IMG/VR virus record: IMGVR_UViG_3300042691_024634
Location: 1-30,387 of that record
Length of the DNA: 30,387 nucleotides
From: a virus
Reading direction: 5' to 3' (one strand)
Under the pieces are notes generated by a model that made no database searches, was not told the DNA's origin, and saw only the letters and a program-made list of their open reading frames with translations. The translations under genes were made by a program, and so were the position numbers. Positions 25,025-30,387 of this stretch are shown piece after piece. Numbering within the stretch: the first letter of the stretch is position 1; each line of letters begins with the position of its first letter.

Positions 25025-26791
25025 ATGGAAGAGTTTATAACAAAAACCCCCGAAACAAGAGCACTTCAAATTTTAGACGAATATGAAGGGTCAAATAACT
25101 ATATCCTAAATTTAAAACACAAAAAACTTAATAGTAAAACTTTTACCCCCACAAGAAGTCAGGCGGAATATATTATTAATTACCAAAATACAAAACCAAA
25201 AGTTGCAAAAAAATGGGTAAAACTTGATTCTTATTTTGGAAAAAAACTAAAAGAAGATAAAATGTACACTAAAGAACCAACTGAAGTGTATGTTGAAAAA
25301 TTGTTGGTTGAAAAGGATAAATCATATCACATATGGGGTAAAGTTTGGAGTGGTGAGACTATTCACGATTTTTGGTTACCAAAAACTGCACTACTAAAAG
25401 ACAATGAAGTTAAAAATGTTGTTATCAATTATTCAAATTACGAACATAGAGCACCTATGTCACACCAAAAAGAAGCAATAGAAAAACTTGTAAGAAACAA
25501 AAAGTTTATTCTTGCTGACGATATGGGTCTTGGTAAAACAACATCAACAATTATATCTGCACTTGAAACGGGAGCAAAAAAGATTTTAATTATCTGTCCA
25601 GCATCTTTAAAAATAAATTGGCAACGTGAAATTGAAAACTACACAGATAGAAGTGTTTTTATCGCTGAAGGAAAAAAGTTTTCAGATGAATCAGATTTTG
25701 TAATAGTAAATTACGACATACTCAAAAATTTCCACGATATAAAAGATAACGATAAATCCATTATTATGAAAACTAATTTTGAACTAGTAATAATGGATGA
25801 AGCTCATATGATTTCAAATCCCCAAGCACAAAGAACAAAGATTGTTAACGACTTGTGTAATAAATTAGAAAGGGTTTGGTTACTTACAGGAACACCTATG
25901 ACATCAAGACCAATGAATTATTTTAATTTGTTGAAACTTGTTGATAGTCCTGTTGCCGCTAATTGGATGGCTTATGCTAAAAGATATTGTAATGGTTATC
26001 AATTTAGTGTTGGTAATAGAAAAGTGTGGAACGTTACGGGAGCGTCTAACTTAGAAGAATTAAGAGAAAGAACTCAAACACATATATTACGAAGACTAAA
26101 AGAAGATGTGTTAGATTTACCTGAAAAAATTATAACACCTGTTTACTTAAGGTTAAAATCAAAAGACTATGAAGAATTGATGGGTGAATATTACGATTGG
26201 TATGAAAAAAACCAAGAAGAGTCATCATCACTTACAATTCAGTTTGGTAAGTTAATGAAGGTAAGAAAGGTAATTGCTCAAGAAAAAGTTAAATCAACAA
26301 TTGAATTGGCTGAAAATATAATAGAGCAAGGAAAAAAAGTTATTATATTTACAAACTTTACAGACACTTTACAAGAGATTTATAATCATTTTGGAAAACA
26401 AGCCGTTTATTTAGACGGTTCTTGTTCAAAACCACATAGACAAAAGGCGGTTGACGACTTTCAAGAAAATGAAAAAATTAGAGTATTTGTTGGGAACTTA
26501 AAGGCTGCGGGTGTTGGTATTACTTTGACTTCGGCAGAGGCCGTAATTATGAACGACTTATCGTTTGTTCCTGCTGAACACGCACAAGCAGAAGACAGGT
26601 CACATAGGATTGGTCAGAAAAATTCAACATCAGTTTATTACCCATTGTTTGAAAATACTATTGAGGGTGCTATATATGATATACTAAATAGGAAAAAGAA
26701 AATCATATCTACGGTTATGGGTGACGATACAATGATGGATGACGCATCCGCAATAGAAGAAATGTTAAATATGATTTCTTCAAAGAGGTGA
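25025..26791 (+). CDS. SNF2-family (SMARCAL1-like) helicase/translocase (588 aa)
   Basis: Superfamily 2 motifs are complete: motif I ADDMGLGKTTSTI (about residue 165), Ia ILIICPASLKINWQREI, motif II VIMDEAHMISN (about 256), motif III LLTGTPMTSRP (about 288), then in the second RecA-like lobe YLDGSCSKPHRQ (about 462), AAGVGITLTSAE and the arginine-finger motif AEDRSHRIGQ (about 524). The short spacing between lobes fits the SMARCAL1/HARP group of annealing helicases and fork remodellers. In a phage this likely acts in replication, repair or recombination, as UvsW does in T4. I chose ATG 25025 over an upstream in-frame ATG at 24980, since the extra 15 residues (IDFLLIFTIFIYNI) read as translated promoter DNA. 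Its TGA stop lies 11 nt before the SOD start. Confidence 0.88.
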   Translation: MEEFITKTPETRALQILDEYEGSNNYILNLKHKKLNSKTFTPTRSQAEYIINYQNTKPKVAKKWVKLDSYFGKKLKEDKMYTKEPTEVYVEKLLVEKDKSYHIWGKVWSGETIHDFWLPKTALLKDNEVKNVVINYSNYEHRAPMSHQKEAIEKLVRNKKFILADDMGLGKTTSTIISALETGAKKILIICPASLKINWQREIENYTDRSVFIAEGKKFSDESDFVIVNYDILKNFHDIKDNDKSIIMKTNFELVIMDEAHMISNPQAQRTKIVNDLCNKLERVWLLTGTPMTSRPMNYFNLLKLVDSPVAANWMAYAKRYCNGYQFSVGNRKVWNVTGASNLEELRERTQTHILRRLKEDVLDLPEKIITPVYLRLKSKDYEELMGEYYDWYEKNQEESSSLTIQFGKLMKVRKVIAQEKVKSTIELAENIIEQGKKVIIFTNFTDTLQEIYNHFGKQAVYLDGSCSKPHRQKAVDDFQENEKIRVFVGNLKAAGVGITLTSAEAVIMNDLSFVPAEHAQAEDRSHRIGQKNSTSVYYPLFENTIEGAIYDILNRKKKIISTVMGDDTMMDDASAIEEMLNMISSKR

Positions 26792-26798
26792 TATTTAT
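26792..26798 (+). promoter_or_regulatory. TATTTAT element upstream of the superoxide dismutase gene
   Basis: TATTTAT then TAAT then ATG (26803). It begins directly after the helicase stop codon and has the same 4-nt spacing as the element of the 171-aa gene. Confidence 0.4.
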
Positions 26799-26802
26799 TA
26801 AT

Positions 26803-27516
26803 ATGTTGTTCAAAAATTTATATAAAAAAATTAATCTAATAGAATCACGACTTGATAGTCCGTCACTTTTGAAAGAAAATATAATTTCAGAAATAAAGCA
26901 AGTTAGTGTTGAAAAGTTACCTTATGAATTTGATTCCTTAGAAACATTCATTGATAGTGAAACAATGAAGACTCATTACAATAAACACTACAAAGGTTAT
27001 GTTGAAAAGTTGAATGTTGAGTTAGAAAAAATTAAAGGTAAAGATTTAGATTTAGAAGAGATTATTAGAAAGATTTCAAAATTTAATACTAAGGTGAAAA
27101 ACAATGGTGGGGGAGCGTTCAATCACGCATTGTTTTGGAAAATGCTTTCACCAAAAAAACAAACAATAGAAGACCCTATTAAAAGTAAAATTGAAAAAAC
27201 TTTTGGTTCGTTTGAAAAATTTAAAGAAGAATTTGAGCAAGCATCAAAAGATAGGTTTGGTTCAGGTTGGGTTTGGTTAATACTCACAGACACTAAAAGG
27301 TTAAAAATTGTTACAACCGCAAATCAAGATAATCCTTTAATGAATACAGAAAAAGAAAAAGGTTATCCATTATTGGGATTGGATGTTTGGGAACACGCAT
27401 ACTATTTAAAGTATAAAAATCAAAGAGATAAATACGTTTCAAATTTTTGGAAAGTGGTAAATTGGGGATTTGTTAATGACCAATATACTACGCAGTTAGA
27501 CAGAATGTCATCATAA
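26803..27516 (+). CDS. Mn-type superoxide dismutase with N-terminal extension (237 aa)
   Basis: Converts superoxide to oxygen and hydrogen peroxide. All four metal ligands of the Fe/Mn family are present: His58 (THYNKHYKGYV), His108 (GGGAFNHALFW), Asp194 and His198 (LGLDVWEHAYYLKY). The gateway Tyr66 and the GSGWVWL and VVNW segments are kept. Gln175 in ANQDNPLM, with Gly rather than Gln before FNH, points to manganese. An N-terminal stretch of about 35-40 residues precedes the usual start of the family (LPYEFDSLE); it has a basic segment followed by L-I-E-S, not a signal peptide. Start: ATG 26803 is preferred to the overlapping GTG at 26788. It is followed after 26 nt by the gp13-like gene. 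An intact bacterial-type SOD is unexpected in a phage structural region. Confidence 0.92.
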   Translation: MLFKNLYKKINLIESRLDSPSLLKENIISEIKQVSVEKLPYEFDSLETFIDSETMKTHYNKHYKGYVEKLNVELEKIKGKDLDLEEIIRKISKFNTKVKNNGGGAFNHALFWKMLSPKKQTIEDPIKSKIEKTFGSFEKFKEEFEQASKDRFGSGWVWLILTDTKRLKIVTTANQDNPLMNTEKEKGYPLLGLDVWEHAYYLKYKNQRDKYVSNFWKVVNWGFVNDQYTTQLDRMSS

Positions 27517-27517
27517 A

Positions 27518-27539
27518 GATATTTATATAAAAAAATATC
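27518..27539 (+). promoter_or_regulatory. TATTTAT element within a small hairpin before the gp13-like gene
   Basis: TATTTAT (27520-27526) lies 16 nt before the ATG at 27543. It is inside a 7-bp inverted repeat (GATATTT with AAATATC, 8-nt loop), which spans the 26-nt gap after the SOD stop. Candidate promoter; the hairpin could be incidental in such AT-rich DNA. Confidence 0.4.
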
Positions 27540-27542
27540 CTT

Positions 27543-28664
27543 ATGTCAACAACCGTAATTATTACTGAACCAGAAAGAGGTAAGTTATACAAAAGAATCC
27601 GTAATCTTTTAGGTGCACCATTACGTGGTGTAGAGTTAGATGATGAAATGATGGACTCTCTTTTAGAGTTGTCTATAGAAGATTATGAACAAAATGTTCA
27701 AGATTGGTTAATTGAATCTCAATGGACATCACTAGCAGGGTTAGATGTCTCAGAACAATCATTAGCAAGAGCACTTACAACAAGAGATATGAATTGGGAA
27801 ACCCAATATACATATGCTTACTCTAAAATTGTTGGGTTGCAAGCTGGTGGGGATTGGGTTTTAGAAAAAGATTATATTGAATTAGTTCCAGGACAACAAA
27901 TTTATGAAATACCTAAATGTAGAGAGGTAAATGAAATTTTGTGGTTTGCACGTTCAGAATTGGATGCTGCTTACTTTGACCCATTTATGGGTGGTTTCGG
28001 AGGATTTGGTGGTATCGGACTTGGTGGTGGTGCAGGATTCTCACAGATGGGAACGACAGGTAACTACTTCATTACTCCGGCATTTGATATTCTTTTAAGA
28101 ATGGCTGATATTCAAATGAAAAGAAGAATTATCACGGGCGATTTAACTTATAGAATTACCGCACTACCTGGTGGTAAAAAAGCACTTCATTTAATGAATG
28201 TGCCTGGTGGGAAATTTGATTTTGGAAATATACAATATCAAAAGTATAGAGTATGGTATTGGTATTATGATACTTGTGATAGAGAAAATTGTTTGGCTAA
28301 CAACCCCGATGTGATAAGACTCCCATCAGATGTTGCAGTTGATAGGTTACGATGGGACAAACTTAACTACCCAGCACAAACTTGGGTTAGAAGATGGTTT
28401 ACCGCATATTGTAAAGAGACACTTGCAAGAGTAAGAGGAAAATACAGCGGTAATTTAAAAACACCGGATTCTGAATTAACTCTTGAATATCAGTCGTTAT
28501 CAACAGAAGCAAAAGATGAAAAGACCACATTACAAGAGGAGTTGAAGACAAGATTGGAAAGAATGAGACCTGATAAACTTATGGAGGCAAAAGCATTACA
28601 AGCAGAAAATTTAAATAAATTATTAAAGTTAAGAGCCTTCCAAAGTCCGTACAATATTATTTAA
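27543..28664 (+). CDS. Neck protein candidate, gp13-like (373 aa)
   Basis: The N-terminal helical part, about residues 10-55 (LYKRIRNLLGAPLRGVELDD, then EMMDSLLELSIEDYEQNVQD), matches the start of T4-like neck proteins (gp13), which have RLGAP followed by an acidic V-E-L-D-D helix region. A beta part with PGQQIYEIPKCREVNEILWF follows, then a Gly/Phe-rich loop (about residues 140-170), YRVWYWYYDT, and a helical C-terminus after TWVRRWFTAY. T4 gp13 has 309 residues and helps join head and tail. It is on the plus strand, away from the other neck and tail genes, and follows the SOD by 26 nt. The 110-aa gene begins 3 nt after its stop, so the two are likely co-expressed. Structural role likely, gp13 assignment moderate. 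Confidence 0.55.
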   Translation: MSTTVIITEPERGKLYKRIRNLLGAPLRGVELDDEMMDSLLELSIEDYEQNVQDWLIESQWTSLAGLDVSEQSLARALTTRDMNWETQYTYAYSKIVGLQAGGDWVLEKDYIELVPGQQIYEIPKCREVNEILWFARSELDAAYFDPFMGGFGGFGGIGLGGGAGFSQMGTTGNYFITPAFDILLRMADIQMKRRIITGDLTYRITALPGGKKALHLMNVPGGKFDFGNIQYQKYRVWYWYYDTCDRENCLANNPDVIRLPSDVAVDRLRWDKLNYPAQTWVRRWFTAYCKETLARVRGKYSGNLKTPDSELTLEYQSLSTEAKDEKTTLQEELKTRLERMRPDKLMEAKALQAENLNKLLKLRAFQSPYNII

Positions 28665-28667
28665 TTT

Positions 28668-29000
28668 ATGCCAATTTTTAAATCAATACCCATAACAAAA
28701 ACAATTTATGGTAAAGAAGTTGTTGTATCTGATTCTGTTGTTGTTACAAATACAAGTTATACGACAACAGGTGAATATGTTGTAATAATAAAGGATGTGG
28801 AGTCTTGTGAGTTATATTTAGACCCAGTATCTACTGAACACGTTGTTGTTAAGGCGTTAACACACGTATTGATAAAATCAGATAAATTGATTGACGAAGA
28901 ATATGAAGAGGTTGAACTCCACAATGGGTCGTGTGTGGAGTTCAGAAAGGTTGGGGACTATTGGTATATACTTTCATCGGATGGATTAAAAAATTCTTAA
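28668..29000 (+). CDS. Small beta-rich protein, probable virion component (110 aa)
   Basis: Nearly all beta-type sequence: GEYVVIIKDVESCELYLDPV, then VVVKALTHVLIKSDKLIDEE and SCVEFRKVGDYWYILSSDGL. The ending W-Y-I-L-S-S-D-G resembles the end of small domains in phage fibre and capsid decoration proteins, where a G-x-W-x-I/L-S-S-D-G segment closes the sheet. No enzyme motif or membrane segment is seen. It starts 3 nt after the gp13-like gene, so a head or neck surface role is plausible. Its TAA overlaps the stop codon of the convergent polymerase gene. Function not established. Confidence 0.65.
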   Translation: MPIFKSIPITKTIYGKEVVVSDSVVVTNTSYTTTGEYVVIIKDVESCELYLDPVSTEHVVVKALTHVLIKSDKLIDEEYEEVELHNGSCVEFRKVGDYWYILSSDGLKNS

Positions 29001-30387
29001 TCAAACGTGTAAGCCATTAAATCACCTTCTACATCAAATTCAAAATATTCCTCATCATCTACTTTATTTACCTTTATTTCTTTCTCCATCAATTTTTTGT
29101 TATGTTCAACTCTTTTGGAATCAACTAAATTAATGGTATCATCAATATACATATAGTAAGGGTCAATACCTACTGACTTCCAAAAAACAAGTTCCATATC
29201 TGATAAAGTTAATACCTCATCTAAATTGTCTTGGTCTTTTTCTTTTTTAGGTGTTCCTCTATCTAATTCAGTTTGTGACTTAGTAAAAATTGGTCTATCC
29301 TTTGGGTTTTCAATTAAGATATCTTCTCTAATCTCAGGTTTGAAGACAACAAGTAATGGTTCAATTCTTTTATTAAATGCCGCCATATATCTTGCAACAT
29401 TGTACTCACCAAGTAAATCAGGATTTTTTTCAATTTCTTGTTCATCTATCAAATAACAATTCAACACAATTTCATCTTCGTATTCAATCGGAAATGGTTT
29501 TCCATTATTTGTTTCATATAGAGAAACTTCTTCTTTTGTTGCTTTTATTTTTTTAGTTTTTTTCTGAACATCTCCGTGTGATTTTTTTTCACCATTATTA
29601 ACATACAAAATAGTATCACCTAAACCAGGTTTTTTACCTGCTCTTATTAATAATTCCATATGTGCTTGACGAGACATTGAATTGCCTGACTTTGTTTTCT
29701 TTGTTACGTGAACTTTATAATCATCTATTGATTGTTTAACACGTGCCTTGTTTGCAATTTTAGATAGTGGAATTTGTCTATTATAAAGTTTATCCACGTA
29801 TTCATAATAGAAATCTAAAAATTCACCACCCTTACCATCAAGTAACATTCTTAATCCTTTATCCAAAAATTCCGCAACATATGTTTGAAGTTTTTTAGAT
29901 TTAATAGTATTACCCGTAAGTTTAACTTTACCTTTGTCTGTTAGTAGTGCGTAGTTTTTTCTTGCCACATTGATTGTTGCTGGCCACACCCCATCAATAT
30001 CAAGACCCATTTCATCTCTTAAAAATAAATCATTGTATTCTGCAACATCTGCCTGTGAACCAAAATATTCTTTATCCTTAACAACAAGTTCGTTTAAACC
30101 TTTACCGACATAAGAATAAGTTTCCCTACCTTCAGGGGTTTCAAAGTTTACACCATCAGTATCCATCACAAGTGGAATGTAACCTCTTTCCATAAAAAAC
30201 ATAATCATTTGTCTTAGGTATTGTCTACCAGTACAAGTAATCTGTTCACCCATATCCATATCACCCCAAGGAAATACGTGAGGAGCGGACAACGAACCAA
30301 AGAATGCGTTAATAAAAATTTTAATTGGTAACTGCTTTCTATCAAAAGATACAGACATCTTTTTATCTTTCTTTGAGTATTCTGATG
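28997..30387 (-). CDS. Family B DNA polymerase, C-terminal part (cut by window edge)
   Basis: Replicative polymerase of the T4 gp43 type. The frame is open to the right edge, so the ATG at 30358 is internal, not the start. Motif B is seen as KIFINAFFGSLSAP (usual core N-S-x-Y-G, here N-A-F-F-G). Motif C follows about 40 residues later as MDTDGVNF, with both catalytic aspartates but Gly in place of the usual Ser. The thumb-region KKxY-type element appears as RKNYALL followed by GKVKLTGNTIKSKK. Motif A and the exonuclease lie outside the window. About 385 residues follow motif C, around 100 more than in T4. The C-terminus (FDVEGDLMAYTFD) may hold the sliding-clamp contact. It is convergent with the 110-aa gene, stops overlapping. 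Confidence 0.88.
   Translation of the reverse strand, partial: SEYSKKDKKMSVSFDRKQLPIKIFINAFFGSLSAPHVFPWGDMDMGEQITCTGRQYLRQMIMFFMERGYIPLVMDTDGVNFETPEGRETYSYVGKGLNELVVKDKEYFGSQADVAEYNDLFLRDEMGLDIDGVWPATINVARKNYALLTDKGKVKLTGNTIKSKKLQTYVAEFLDKGLRMLLDGKGGEFLDFYYEYVDKLYNRQIPLSKIANKARVKQSIDDYKVHVTKKTKSGNSMSRQAHMELLIRAGKKPGLGDTILYVNNGEKKSHGDVQKKTKKIKATKEEVSLYETNNGKPFPIEYEDEIVLNCYLIDEQEIEKNPDLLGEYNVARYMAAFNKRIEPLLVVFKPEIREDILIENPKDRPIFTKSQTELDRGTPKKEKDQDNLDEVLTLSDMELVFWKSVGIDPYYMYIDDTINLVDSKRVEHNKKLMEKEIKVNKVDDEEYFEFDVEGDLMAYTFD

Noticed and set aside
26785-26792. GAGGTGAT, a Shine-Dalgarno-like string before the SOD gene
   Set aside because: It ends about 10 nt before ATG 26803 but lies in the helicase's last codons, and no other gene here has such a site; considered chance.
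26788-26802. GTG start for the SOD giving 5 more residues
   Set aside because: Possible, but ATG 26803 is the stronger start codon and matches the TATTTAT-4 nt-ATG arrangement seen at the 171-aa gene.
1-30387. tRNA genes, insertion sequences, integrase or attachment sites
   Set aside because: No cloverleaf-type sequence, transposase motif or flanking direct repeats were recognised by reading; short or diverged ones could be missed.

Overview
The window is a low-GC (about one third G+C by eye) stretch of a contractile-tailed phage genome with T4-like organisation. Diagnostic genes are a gp18-type tail sheath, gp19-type tail tube, gp26-family protein, tape measure of nearly T4 length, gp53/LysM-type baseplate protein, neck proteins, a gp32-like ssDNA-binding protein (cut by the left edge) and a family B DNA polymerase (cut by the right edge). 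A Bacteroidota host is the best guess, by inference: starts lack convincing Shine-Dalgarno sequences, leaders are A/T-rich, and one candidate promoter (336-366) resembles the Bacteroidota -33/-7 type. TGA is used as a stop, so I see no sign of recoding.

Layout. 1-295 (-): start of the gp32-like SSB gene. 371-397: terminator closing the leftward structural block. 420-24966 (-): structural block, in transcription order: neck candidate (gp14-like), tail-completion candidate (gp15-like), enlarged sheath, 46-aa ORF overlapping a HAD-fold phosphatase-like gene, tail tube, gp26-like protein with a second short frame behind it, tape measure, 2155-aa giant tail protein (nine-fold repeat and OmpA-like domain), 105-aa LysM/gp53-like protein, 2405-aa giant hub-like protein, a 75-aa unknown and a 233-aa Pro/Ala-rich coiled-coil protein. 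A 49-aa ribbon-helix-helix-like ORF lies on the + strand at 23259-23408. 25025-29000 (+): SNF2-type helicase, intact Mn-type superoxide dismutase, gp13-like neck candidate and a small beta-rich protein. 28997-30387 (-): C-terminal part of the DNA polymerase, convergent with the preceding gene.

How it fits together. The minus-strand block encodes most of a contractile tail, from neck to baseplate hub. The helicase, polymerase and SSB belong to replication. The dismutase and the HAD protein are accessory enzymes among virion genes. Both begin with a short basic/amphipathic segment ending in a T4-prohead-protease-like L/I-x-E site, so packaging in the virion is possible but unproven.

Most notable points: a TATTTAT element just upstream of ten starts, always in the sense orientation, on both strands (candidate late promoter); a second open frame behind the gp26-like gene just before the tape measure (candidate frameshift product or tiny gene); the Mn-SOD; and the OmpA-like domain inside a giant tail protein. 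No tRNA, CRISPR array or insertion sequence was recognised, and no stretch over 300 bases lacks a gene.
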